Source: Streptomyces netropsis | Lineage (GTDB): Bacteria > Actinomycetota > Actinomycetes > Streptomycetales > Streptomycetaceae | Assembly: GCF_014203545.1 (NCBI RefSeq) | Contig: NZ_JACHJG010000005.1 | Coordinates: forward strand, 73,726 to 137,725 | DNA length: 64,000 bases | Direction: 5' to 3' | In this document: positions 34,010-42,044 of the stretch, piece after piece | How the letters are laid out: every line of letters starts with the position of its first letter | How positions within the stretch are numbered: the stretch's first letter is position 1 | The notes under the pieces: generated by a model | What the model was told of the DNA's origin: nothing | Databases searched by the model: none | Seen by the model: the letters and a program-made list of their open reading frames with translations, nothing else | Made by a program: the position numbers and the translations under genes

Positions 34010-35050
34010 TCAGGAAGAGCGCGGGACCTTGAGCGCGTCCCAGGAGTTCCGGCCCGGCCAGCCGTCGGCGTCGGAGCCGCTGAAGCCGAGCTTGCGCTGC
34101 CACTTCGCGTAGGAGTTCCGGTCGGCGTCGGTCCACCGGGAGCCGGGGCCCTCGCCGTACGCGGAGCAGCCCTCGGCGACGAGACGGCGGCCCATGGCGG
34201 TGACGACGGGGGAGTCGGGCTCGCCCTTGAAGAAGTCGGCGCCGGGGAAGGGCTCGTAGTCGTTGCCCGCCGCGGGGACCTTCAGCTTCTGGCCGGGGTG
34301 CAGGACATCCGGGTCCTTCAGGCCGTTGAGGGTCACCAGGCGGGGGACGTCCGTGGCATGGGACTCGGCGATGCCGGTCAGGGTGTCGCCGGGCTGGACG
34401 GTGTACGGCTGGGTGCCGGAGCCGTCCCCTTTGGTCGGCGTGGTCGGCTTCGCCGGGGCGGAGCCGAGGCGGCCCGCGATCTTTCCGCGCATGCCGTCCA
34501 TGGAGAAGCCGACCGGGTCGATCTTGGTGTCGGTCCACTCCTTGTGCCCGATGACGGACCCGGAGCCCCAGTCGTGCGCGCGGCAGAGGGCGGCGGAAAC
34601 CCGCTCGATGGCCTCCAACTGGGCGGCGGGCCAGGGGTCGTCGCCGTCACCGAGGTTGATGCACTCGAAGCCGTAGAAGCGCGCGTTGCCGTCGACGTCC
34701 ATCGACGTCGGTCGGGGCAGGGCGGACTCGGCGACGACGGCGCCGAGGACATCGCTGTCGCCGCTGCCGGCGTGGTTGGTACGGCCGTTGCCGACGAGGT
34801 GGACGGTGCCGGCCTTGTCGATGACGCCGTGGCAGAGCGGGCCGGGCAGCTCGTCGTAGCCCTCGTAGCAGAGGTCGACGCTGCCCTGGGTGCCGCTGGT
34901 GACGGTGTGATGGATGATCACGCCGTTGACCGGGCCCCAGGCGCCCTTGTGGTTGCGGTTGTGCTCACGCCAGCCGCCGACCTCGACGACGTTCACCCCC
35001 TCGGCGCGGAGGGCGGCGACGAACTGGTCGGCGGTGAGGGGAGTAGCCAT
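34010..35050 (-). CDS. Endolysin: N-acetylmuramoyl-L-alanine amidase with LysM and wall-binding domains
   Basis: 346-residue modular lysin. Residues about 25-190 form an Amidase_2/PGRP-type zinc amidase, with HHT at 47-49 as the first ligand and SVIGHKEWTDTKIDP at 165-179 carrying the second His and the Lys/Asp pair. A LysM repeat follows at about 215-259 (YTVQPGDTLTGIAESHATDVPRLVTLN split across it). Residues 262-346 form the actinophage-type C-terminal domain (FPGADFF, WQRKLGFSGSDADGWPG). It cleaves the bond between muramic acid and the stem peptide. No signal peptide is seen, so export would need a holin. It lies at the distal end of the tail operon. Confidence 0.88.
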   Translation of the reverse strand: MATPLTADQFVAALRAEGVNVVEVGGWREHNRNHKGAWGPVNGVIIHHTVTSGTQGSVDLCYEGYDELPGPLCHGVIDKAGTVHLVGNGRTNHAGSGDSDVLGAVVAESALPRPTSMDVDGNARFYGFECINLGDGDDPWPAAQLEAIERVSAALCRAHDWGSGSVIGHKEWTDTKIDPVGFSMDGMRGKIAGRLGSAPAKPTTPTKGDGSGTQPYTVQPGDTLTGIAESHATDVPRLVTLNGLKDPDVLHPGQKLKVPAAGNDYEPFPGADFFKGEPDSPVVTAMGRRLVAEGCSAYGEGPGSRWTDADRNSYAKWQRKLGFSGSDADGWPGRNSWDALKVPRSS

Positions 35051-35351
35051 GTGGATTCACTCCGGTGTGGGTAGGGGGGAACGCTGCTGAGTGGTGTCCT
35101 CAAGCGCCGGACGGGCTGAAAACCAGGTCCAGGTGAGGACGCGCCCGCAGGCGGAACTCCGCCGGACGAGCCCAGGGCCTGTCCGGCGGTCGCTGCGGGG
35201 CTGTGTCGTACGCACCACCGCTGCGCGGCGGTGTCCTCAAGCGCCGGACGGGCTGTCATCGGCTGGGCTCAGCCGAGGTCAAGCCCGTCCGGCGCTTGAG
35301 GACGCGCCCGAAGGGCGCTCGCCGCCGCAGGCGGCAAAGACGGCTCGCGGC
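35051..35351. repeat. Intergenic gap with the dispersed palindromic element, copies 2 and 3
   Basis: No gene. One copy of the CTCAAGCGCCGGACGGGCTG core is at 35099-35118. A complete palindrome is at 35233-35303, with 22-base perfect arms (35233-35254 and 35282-35303) and an inner GGCTG/CAGCC stem. It could act as a terminator or attenuator between the tail genes and the lysis genes. Confidence 0.85.
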
Positions 35352-36833
35352 CTAGGCGACCGCGGCCCAGATGGCGTTGGCGTCGTCGATGACGGACGAC
35401 GGGGTGAAGGAAGCGGGCAGCGAGGTCTGGCCGGTTGCGGGGAGGCGGCCGTGGCGTATGAACTCTCCCGGCATGCGGGCGGCGCAGGACGGGCGGAGGC
35501 CGAAGTTGGCGCCCACGGCGAAGCCCGGGCCGTCGGTCCTGGTGGCCGGACCGTTGAAGACGAAGGCGACCCAGTACTTTCCGGGCTGCGCGACGTACGA
35601 GGAGGTGAGAGGGAAGGCGACCGTGGCGCCCTCGTGCACCGCCGGGAAGATGTCCTTCAGTGACGGGGTCACGGCCACCCGGGCGCCGGCGGCGTTGTAC
35701 AGGCCCGCGTAGGACGCGGTGCTGAGGGTGTTCCCCACGTAGCCGTGGCAGAAGAACGCCAGCTTGCCGATCTCCGTGGGGGTGTGGAAGACGACACCCA
35801 TCAGATACACGTTGCCGGTCTGGCAGTACTGCGGTGCCTGGGTCTTCTCGGTGGATGTCGACATCGACGCCGTGGCCGGGTCGAACGTCCACGCCTTGAA
35901 CCCGAGATCGCCCGGCCCCCAGGTGCCGGGGCTGGAGACCTGGTCCACGTAGTCCTTGCGGACCAGGTGCCCGCCGTTGGTCGGCGCGCCCAGCGACATG
36001 GGCGGTGACATGAAGGTCTTCGTCCCCTCGACCGTCTGCGCACCACTCAGTAGCACCGCCGTGTCCACCGGAACGGCGTTGACCTCATTGGCCGTCAGCA
36101 CGACCTTGCCCGTCGCGCCGTTGACGGACTGGACGGGGAAGTCCGTGGGCTTCGCGTACCGCAGGTCACCCGCGGCCTGGTCGAGGGCGCCCAAGTCTGC
36201 GGCGGTCAGGACCACCGCGCCCTTCTTGCCGTTGACGGACGACACGGGGGCCACCGCACCCGGCGGCAGCTGCGCGGCCGGCACCTTGCCGGTCGCGTCC
36301 AGGCCCGCCACACCGCTCGCCACACCGACCGACGCGGCCGGGACCGCCTTCACGTCGGCGGCCGCGAGGGTGATGTCCGCGGTGCTCTTGCCGTTGACGG
36401 ACCGGACGAGCCCCGGCGCGCCCGCCGGTCCCGCCGGGCCCGGGGCACCGGCCGGGCCGGGCGGGCCCGGGACGGCGACGTACTCGGGGGCCTCGGGGTT
36501 GACCGGGGCGATGTCGGCGAGGTCGACGGTCGTCTGGGAGGCCGGCAGCACGATGTTGTACGTGCGGTTCACCGGCAGCCCGGACAGCTGCTCGATGACG
36601 GTGTACTGCCACTTCGCCGGGTTCATGCCCGGGGCGTCCGTGGCGGGCAGGACGGCCTTGATCCGGCCGTCCGCGTCGAGCTGGGCGACGATCGGGCCGC
36701 CGAGGATGACGTCGCTGCCGGTGTGCGTCAGCAGGGTCGGCGCCTGGAAGGTGACGTTGCCGGTGAGGGCGAGACCGTCCGGGGTGAGGTAGCGGGCGGT
36801 GACGGTCACCGTGGGGATGATGGTGGGCAACAC
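35352..36833 (-). CDS. Tail fibre / receptor-binding protein with collagen-like segment
   Basis: 493-residue fibre. Residues 1-120 are a beta-rich particle-attachment region. Residues about 123-141 are a collagen-like run of Gly-Pro-Pro/Gly-Ala-Pro triplets (GPPGPAGAPGPAG part). Three SVNGK(x)-type repeats follow near 145, 199 and 237, a motif common in phage side fibres, then a hinge (GDLRYAKPTDF). The C-terminal ~200 residues form a predicted beta-sandwich with two Cys, the likely receptor-binding tip. GTG 36833 is chosen because AGGAG lies nine bases upstream. Target specificity cannot be read from sequence. Confidence 0.75.
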   Translation of the reverse strand: MLPTIIPTVTVTARYLTPDGLALTGNVTFQAPTLLTHTGSDVILGGPIVAQLDADGRIKAVLPATDAPGMNPAKWQYTVIEQLSGLPVNRTYNIVLPASQTTVDLADIAPVNPEAPEYVAVPGPPGPAGAPGPAGPAGAPGLVRSVNGKSTADITLAAADVKAVPAASVGVASGVAGLDATGKVPAAQLPPGAVAPVSSVNGKKGAVVLTAADLGALDQAAGDLRYAKPTDFPVQSVNGATGKVVLTANEVNAVPVDTAVLLSGAQTVEGTKTFMSPPMSLGAPTNGGHLVRKDYVDQVSSPGTWGPGDLGFKAWTFDPATASMSTSTEKTQAPQYCQTGNVYLMGVVFHTPTEIGKLAFFCHGYVGNTLSTASYAGLYNAAGARVAVTPSLKDIFPAVHEGATVAFPLTSSYVAQPGKYWVAFVFNGPATRTDGPGFAVGANFGLRPSCAARMPGEFIRHGRLPATGQTSLPASFTPSSVIDDANAIWAAVA

Positions 36834-36864
36834 GTGGATGGCTCCTGGGGTGTCGAGGAGGAGG

Positions 36865-37575
36865 TCAGGACTGGACGCCGTACAGCGCGCGCGGGCTGCA
36901 CGAGACGGCGCTGCCCGCGGCGGTCGCACGGGCCTGGACCTTGAAGGTCACGCGGCTGTCGAACGCGGCCCCGATGGGCGCGGTGAACTCCAGCGGCCCC
37001 GGGGCGGCCGGTCCGACCTGGACGTCGTTGGCCAGCAGCCGGACCTCGCCGCCCGCCGTGGCGGCGATCAGGCAGTAGAGGTTCGGGTGCTGGGCGATGG
37101 CTTCGCCGCTGTAGAGCGTCGTCCACTCCGTGGAGTCGGTGGACTCCCAGCGGCCGGTGTTCTCCGGCGTCGGCATCGGATACGGGATGTACGGCCGGGC
37201 GAGACCCTCCCCCGTGGTGTCGTCCGCGAAGAGGGCGTTGCCCTTGCGGTCGAAGACCTTCACCGACTGGCTCGGCTGGAGGTCGGGGGCCTCGGCGTGC
37301 ACGGTCAGCGCCTTCGAACCGTCGTCGCGGCGGACGAAGAAGCCCTGCTGCTCCCCGTCGGGCCGGGCGGGGGAGACCTGGCCGATGTAGAGGAGCTCCG
37401 CGCCCTTCTGCTCGTCGCGGTTGCGGACGGCCAGCTGGCCGCCGTCGCTGATGACGACGTTGCCGCCGCTGACCCGGTCCATGGCGGGGCGGGTGTTCGC
37501 GCTGCCCATGAGCGCCCGTACCTGCCGCTCCAGGGAGCGGATGCGGTCGAGGAGATCGGTGGGGATCGCGGCCAT
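36865..37575 (-). CDS. Phage minor tail / baseplate protein
   Basis: 236-residue protein. An N-terminal helix (LLDRIRSLERQVRALMGS) resembles trimerisation helices of phage tip proteins. It is followed by beta-rich sequence (GGNVVISDGGQLAVRNRDEQ, FFVRRDDGSKALTV) typical of carbohydrate-exposed fibres. The C-terminal half contains a jelly-roll-like segment. It sits between the Gp37-like protein and the fibre, so it is probably a spike or fibre-linking component. No enzymatic motif was seen. Confidence 0.6.
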   Translation of the reverse strand: MAAIPTDLLDRIRSLERQVRALMGSANTRPAMDRVSGGNVVISDGGQLAVRNRDEQKGAELLYIGQVSPARPDGEQQGFFVRRDDGSKALTVHAEAPDLQPSQSVKVFDRKGNALFADDTTGEGLARPYIPYPMPTPENTGRWESTDSTEWTTLYSGEAIAQHPNLYCLIAATAGGEVRLLANDVQVGPAAPGPLEFTAPIGAAFDSRVTFKVQARATAAGSAVSCSPRALYGVQS

Positions 37576-38694
37576 CTATGCCTCTTCCAGATAGAGCTTC
37601 GCGGTCTCGCTCCTGCCGCGCGCGGGCGGGGTGACGGTCAGGCCCACGACGCGGTAGCGCAGGTCCGGACCGTTCACGTGCCACCCGTCGCGGATGCGCA
37701 GCCGGACGGACGAGCCGATGAGCGCGGGGGTGATCCGCCCGTCCACGCGGATGGTCACCTCGGGGATGATCTGCGGCCGGCGGGCCCGGGCCAGTTCGGC
37801 CCGCGCCGCGCTGTTCAGGTCCGCCTGCTCCGAGACACCGCTGTGGTCCGAGGAGTTCTCCAGGCGCGGCCAGCCCGCGTCGAGGTCCTCGGTCGCGACG
37901 GCGGGTACGGACATCTCCGGGAGCGAGTCGGAGGCCTGGTTGCGATTGGAGGTCTCGCCCCGGGCGATCCAGACGTTGGCCTGCACGGTCGAGTCGGCCG
38001 GCAGGCTGTACGTGAGCACCTGGCCGGGCCGGTCGAGCACGATGTCCGCGTCACCGGTCGTGATCTTCGGATGGCCGAGCTGGAGCTTCTTGACCCGCGC
38101 GCCCGTCTCGGGGTCGCGGAAGCACTGGACGCGCCACTCGAAGCCGTCCTGCATCGCGGCCAGTTGGTCGATCAGCTCCCGCACCCGGGCCAGGTCCGTA
38201 TAGGCGTAACGGCGGTTCCACACCACGCCGGAGAAGTCGTCCCCGTAGGTGATGCCGATGTCACCGCCCGGCTGTGACTGGACGTGTCGGACGAGGGCAC
38301 GGGCGATCTCGAACTGGTCGACGGTCGAGAAGTTCCGGTCCCGGCCCAGGATGCGGTGGTCCAGGTAGGAGTCGAAGGTGCCCGCCTGGATCTGCACGCT
38401 CAGCCGGCCCCGCTCGTCCCCCGCCGGGGTGCACGTCCACAGGATGCCGCCCCACCAGATGTCGGAGCCGCGCTCCAGCCAGACCGCGGTGCGGCCGGGC
38501 TGGAGCGCGGTGCGGGCCCGCTGCGCGAGGGCCGTATCGGGGAGCGGGACCGTGGCGCGCAGCTGCCCCGGCTTGCCGATGAAGTCGTCGAACTCGACTT
38601 CGGTGAGGGGCAGGGAGTCGATGACCCGGTCGGTGCGGAGGTCGCAGAAGAGGGCGCGGTACGTCACGTCCGCCGTCGGCGTCATCCGCGTCAT
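37576..38694 (-). CDS. Siphovirus ReqiPepy6 Gp37-like tail protein
   Basis: 372-residue protein matching the actinophage Gp37-like minor tail family: start TYRALFCDLRTDRVIDSLPLTE split over the N-terminal strands, the W-rich IWWGGILWTC segment, and YAYTDLARVRELIDQLAAM helix. In phages this group lies near the tail tip and is related to gp27-like hub proteins. The ATG at 38694 overlaps the upstream stop (ATGA). Hub function is inferred from family and position. Confidence 0.75.
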   Translation of the reverse strand: MTRMTPTADVTYRALFCDLRTDRVIDSLPLTEVEFDDFIGKPGQLRATVPLPDTALAQRARTALQPGRTAVWLERGSDIWWGGILWTCTPAGDERGRLSVQIQAGTFDSYLDHRILGRDRNFSTVDQFEIARALVRHVQSQPGGDIGITYGDDFSGVVWNRRYAYTDLARVRELIDQLAAMQDGFEWRVQCFRDPETGARVKKLQLGHPKITTGDADIVLDRPGQVLTYSLPADSTVQANVWIARGETSNRNQASDSLPEMSVPAVATEDLDAGWPRLENSSDHSGVSEQADLNSAARAELARARRPQIIPEVTIRVDGRITPALIGSSVRLRIRDGWHVNGPDLRYRVVGLTVTPPARGRSETAKLYLEEA

Positions 38695-39809
38695 ACGGCG
38701 GCCTCGTAGGTGCCGTACACCTCGTACCAGTTCTTGGCGACGGGCGGCATCGGGTCGTCGCCGTCGACCCAGAAGCCGGTGGGCTTGCCGGAGGCCTGGA
38801 CGGCGGACCAGCTGCGGGCGACGCCCCTCTCCTCGTACGAGGCGCTGATCTCGGCGCCACCGTGGAAGTAGCCGTTGGACTCGCCGCCGATGCGGGCCCG
38901 GAAGTTGACGGTGTGGGCCGGCTTGCTGACCGGACGGACCGGAAGGCTGAGGTACCAGTTGCCGTTGCTGCCGGAGCCGCCCCACGTGGTGGTGGAGCCG
39001 ATGGTGAGCAGGGCGCGGAAGTGGACGATGGGGCCGTCCTGGATGTAGCGGCCTTCCACGGTGCCGTTGCCGAGGTTCACCGGCGGGCCCTGGGTCGCCC
39101 TCCAGGTCGGCGTGTAGTCCTGCCAGGACGGACGCTGCGGGTAGGGCATCCACTTCTGCCCGTCCCAGCGCTCCAGCCCCGCACCGGTGTCGCGGTACTG
39201 ACCGGGGTAGGCGCCGTCGAAGCCCAGGCCCCAGCCGAGCGGGATGATGCCGCCGACCGCGACGGTCGCCCGGCGGCGGTCCTTCACGGCGGTCGCCCAG
39301 TTGATGCCGCCGGTCCCCGACGAGGCGCCCTTCGGGACCGTGACCTCGGCCAGCGCCAGCGAGCCGAGCGGCGTTTTGGGCGCGACGGGGTTGGCCGCCG
39401 GTACGCCCTGGACGACCTCGACGACCGCGGCCGTCTGGTTCGAGGAGTCCTGCTGGGCGTCGTACACGCGCAGCACGACGAGGTCGACGCGGGGATAGCC
39501 CGGGTCGCCGTCCCCGAAGGTGACGCTCGTGTGCTCGGCGCTGACGACGGGGTAGGAGCCGGCGACCTCGGTGCTCTGCACGATCGCGCGGCCCGGAGCC
39601 ACCTTGGCGCTCATGCCCGCGGTGTCACCGAAGACACGCAGGCCGGAGATGGTCTCGGTGCCGCCGGCCGAACCGGGGATCACCCCGTCGCGCGAGGTCA
39701 GGACGCCGTTGGGGGTCATGGTGCCGAGCGGGGCGAGCCGGGTGTCGACTCGGGTCTGGCCGCCGTCGGCGTCGGTGGAGTTGAGCAGCCAAGCACTGCG
39801 GATGTTCAT
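38691..39809 (-). CDS. Minor tail protein (tip / baseplate component)
   Basis: 372-residue beta-rich protein. Its central part (GRAIVQSTEVAGSYPVVSAEH split near residues 70-95, then YPRVDLVVLRVYD) resembles the N-terminal domain of actinophage minor tail proteins and fibre-attachment proteins. The C-terminal half has repeated short strands and a Trp/Gly-rich region (WQDYTPTWRATQG, GSGSNGNWYLSLP) like carbohydrate-binding fibre domains. It overlaps the Gp37-like gene by four bases. Confidence 0.65.
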   Translation of the reverse strand: MNIRSAWLLNSTDADGGQTRVDTRLAPLGTMTPNGVLTSRDGVIPGSAGGTETISGLRVFGDTAGMSAKVAPGRAIVQSTEVAGSYPVVSAEHTSVTFGDGDPGYPRVDLVVLRVYDAQQDSSNQTAAVVEVVQGVPAANPVAPKTPLGSLALAEVTVPKGASSGTGGINWATAVKDRRRATVAVGGIIPLGWGLGFDGAYPGQYRDTGAGLERWDGQKWMPYPQRPSWQDYTPTWRATQGPPVNLGNGTVEGRYIQDGPIVHFRALLTIGSTTTWGGSGSNGNWYLSLPVRPVSKPAHTVNFRARIGGESNGYFHGGAEISASYEERGVARSWSAVQASGKPTGFWVDGDDPMPPVAKNWYEVYGTYEAAV

Positions 39810-39855
39810 ACCGTTCTCCAGGTGGTGTGCGGGGTGGTGGGAAGGCGGCGGGCTC

Positions 39856-40782
39856 TTACCAGTGCGCGTTGCGCCAGGTGACGGCCACCGAGGCGCCGGG
39901 ATCGACCGCCCCGGGCTCGGCGCGGAACGCCAACGCGGTGGAACCGGGATCCAGTTGGAAGAGCTGCTCGGGCGTCGACCAGGCGGTGGCGGTGTGGATG
40001 CGGGAGGCGGAATCGTTGAGTGTGACCGTGCCCGCGTTGGTGTCGATCGTCAGCACGTCGGAGGCGGCCAGCCTGATGTCGTACTCGATGCGCAGGCCGT
40101 CACTGAGGCGGGTCAGGGACGGGCGGCGCACCGGGCCGCGGAACTCGATCACGGGGTTCGCCGGGGCGTCGCCGCCGTTGACCGCGGTGACGATGCCGGT
40201 GGAGGTGATGTCACCCCAGTTCAGCGGCCACTTCAGGCCCTGCTCCCGGTCCCAGCTCAGACCGCGTTCGGGGGTGGGCAGCCCGGTCCGTTCGGTCCGC
40301 TCGTCGACGGCGAAGCGGCGTGGATCGGCGCAGACCCACTGCACGGTGGCCTTCGCCGCGCCGTGCGTCACGAACATCCGGTCCTGGGGGATGGAACGCT
40401 GGTTGACCCGGGCCCGGCAGGCGAGGGTCTCGCCGTGCAGCCGCACGGCCAGCCACTGCTCGCCACTGTGCACGGCGGTGGCGGCCCGGAACTGCGCGGC
40501 CACGGCCGCCGCCCGGGACGGCTGGTCGGGCAGCAGCCAGATGGGCGCGGTGACGGTACGGGCCTGCGACCACTGGGAGCCCGGCCAGGCGCCGTGCTGG
40601 TCGGGGCGCAGCACGTCGCCGCTGTCGAGGCCGGGCAGGTCGGCCCAGCCGGTGAGCCCGCTGTCGGCGATCTCGTAGTCGGTGCCGGGGCCGAAAAGCA
40701 GTCCGGCCCACTGGATCTGCCCATCACGGGTGATCAGTGAGCCGGGGGGTGCGGTGGCGGTGTTCATTTGTGTCAGGGGCAT
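39856..40782 (-). CDS. Distal tail (Dit-like) protein
   Basis: 308-residue protein downstream of the tape-measure genes, the usual position of the distal tail protein. An N-terminal region (QIQWAGLLFGPGTDYEIADSGLTGWADLPGLDSGD split over it) is followed by strands and a C-terminal galectin-like region (NPVIEFRGPVRRPSLTRLSDG, VLTIDTNAGTVTLNDSAS), which matches siphovirus Dit/phage tail domain layout. It would connect the tube to the tip. Starts at 40782 (ATG), 40800 (GTG) and 40767 (ATG) are all possible; ATG 40782 has the best-spaced GGTGAGG. Confidence 0.65.
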   Translation of the reverse strand: MPLTQMNTATAPPGSLITRDGQIQWAGLLFGPGTDYEIADSGLTGWADLPGLDSGDVLRPDQHGAWPGSQWSQARTVTAPIWLLPDQPSRAAAVAAQFRAATAVHSGEQWLAVRLHGETLACRARVNQRSIPQDRMFVTHGAAKATVQWVCADPRRFAVDERTERTGLPTPERGLSWDREQGLKWPLNWGDITSTGIVTAVNGGDAPANPVIEFRGPVRRPSLTRLSDGLRIEYDIRLAASDVLTIDTNAGTVTLNDSASRIHTATAWSTPEQLFQLDPGSTALAFRAEPGAVDPGASVAVTWRNAHW

Positions 40783-40808
40783 GGGTTGGGTGGCCCTCAC
40801 CTTCTCGT

Positions 40809-42002
40809 TTACGTCGTGTGCTGCGTCGTGTGCGCCAGGAACAGCAGGTCCTCGGCGATGCCGTGGGAGCCGCGGTTCTCGGGCTCGTAGTAGTTCTCGA
40901 TGCGCCGGGGCGCCGGGCGGGCACCGGGTACCGAGCGGGCGGCCTCGGCGGTGCGCGCGAGCAGCCGGTCGAGCGCCGACAGCGGAAGCACGGCCTCGGC
41001 CTCGCCGGCCTCGGCGAGGATCACGGGCACACCACCGTCGCGCGGGGAGACCACGCCGCCCTGGGCGAGCATCGGGATCTTCGACAGGTGCACCCCGAAC
41101 TTCTTGCCGAAGAGGCTGAAGCTGAGGCTGTTGAGGCCGTCGATCACCCAGTTGGCGAACGCGATGAGCCCGTTGAGGGGCCCCTTGATGACGCCGACGA
41201 CCATCTGGAATCCGGTCCGGAGGAAGTCACCCATGCCGTGGAGGGCCTTCTCCATCGCGGAGTTGACCTTGTGGAACCCGTCGGGGACGGACTTGGTGAC
41301 CCACGTGACGACGGGCTTGATGACACTGCTGATGCCGTCCCAGACACCCTTGGTCACCGCGACATAGCCGGTGACGACCGGGACGATGACGGTCAGCGCC
41401 GTGTCGATCAGATCGCCGACGGAGCTGAAGACCGTCTCCATGAGCTGCTGCCCCAGCTCCGATTCCATCGCGAACTCGATGATCTGGACGGCGAACGGGG
41501 CGAGGAGCGTGGCCACGAGGACGAAGGGGTTGGTCTTCATGACGAGGTTGACGGCCGTCATGACCTTGGAGGCGATGTTCAGATTGCCGCCGAGGACCCC
41601 CGTGATGCGCCCGATGACGCCCGCGCCCTTGCCTTGAAGGGCGATGGACTTCGTGGCGCCGTCGGACTGCCGCTTGATGTTCTTCAGCAGACGGGTGGAC
41701 TGCTGGGCGCCGGTCTTCGACTTGAGGATGCCGGTGTTGGCGGTGCCGGCCTGCCTGCCGAGCGCGGTGGCGGCTCGCCCGGCGGCGGTGGTCCCGGTGC
41801 CGAACTGCTTGACGTCCTTGCCGGCCTGACCGGTGGAGGACTTGATGCGATCGGCGGCGCGGGAGGCGTTGCGGATGCCGGTCTGGCTGGTACGGATCGC
41901 GCGGGTGGCCTGGCTGAGCGCGGAGCCGAAGTTACGGAAGGCTCCGGCGGAGTTGGCGAGTGGGTTGCGCGGGGCTCGGGCGATTGCCATCGCTGCCGCC
42001 AT
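40809..42002 (-). CDS. Tail tape-measure-like protein, second copy
   Basis: 397-residue protein with tape-measure features: Ala/Gly/Lys-rich N-terminal helical region, a hydrophobic middle (about residues 135-235, alternating hydrophobic helices), and the C-terminal IPMLAQGGVVSPRDGGVPVILAEAGEAEAV block also present in its neighbour. The C-terminal part reads like the conserved end of tape-measure proteins. Compared with typical siphoviruses (700-2000 residues) it is short, implying a short tail. It is clearly related to the 42045-43118 gene. Confidence 0.7.
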   Translation of the reverse strand: MAAAMAIARAPRNPLANSAGAFRNFGSALSQATRAIRTSQTGIRNASRAADRIKSSTGQAGKDVKQFGTGTTAAGRAATALGRQAGTANTGILKSKTGAQQSTRLLKNIKRQSDGATKSIALQGKGAGVIGRITGVLGGNLNIASKVMTAVNLVMKTNPFVLVATLLAPFAVQIIEFAMESELGQQLMETVFSSVGDLIDTALTVIVPVVTGYVAVTKGVWDGISSVIKPVVTWVTKSVPDGFHKVNSAMEKALHGMGDFLRTGFQMVVGVIKGPLNGLIAFANWVIDGLNSLSFSLFGKKFGVHLSKIPMLAQGGVVSPRDGGVPVILAEAGEAEAVLPLSALDRLLARTAEAARSVPGARPAPRRIENYYEPENRGSHGIAEDLLFLAHTTQHTT

Positions 42003-42044
42003 GGTGGGTATTCCTCCCCTCGGGAGCGGGGGATGTCGGATGTT

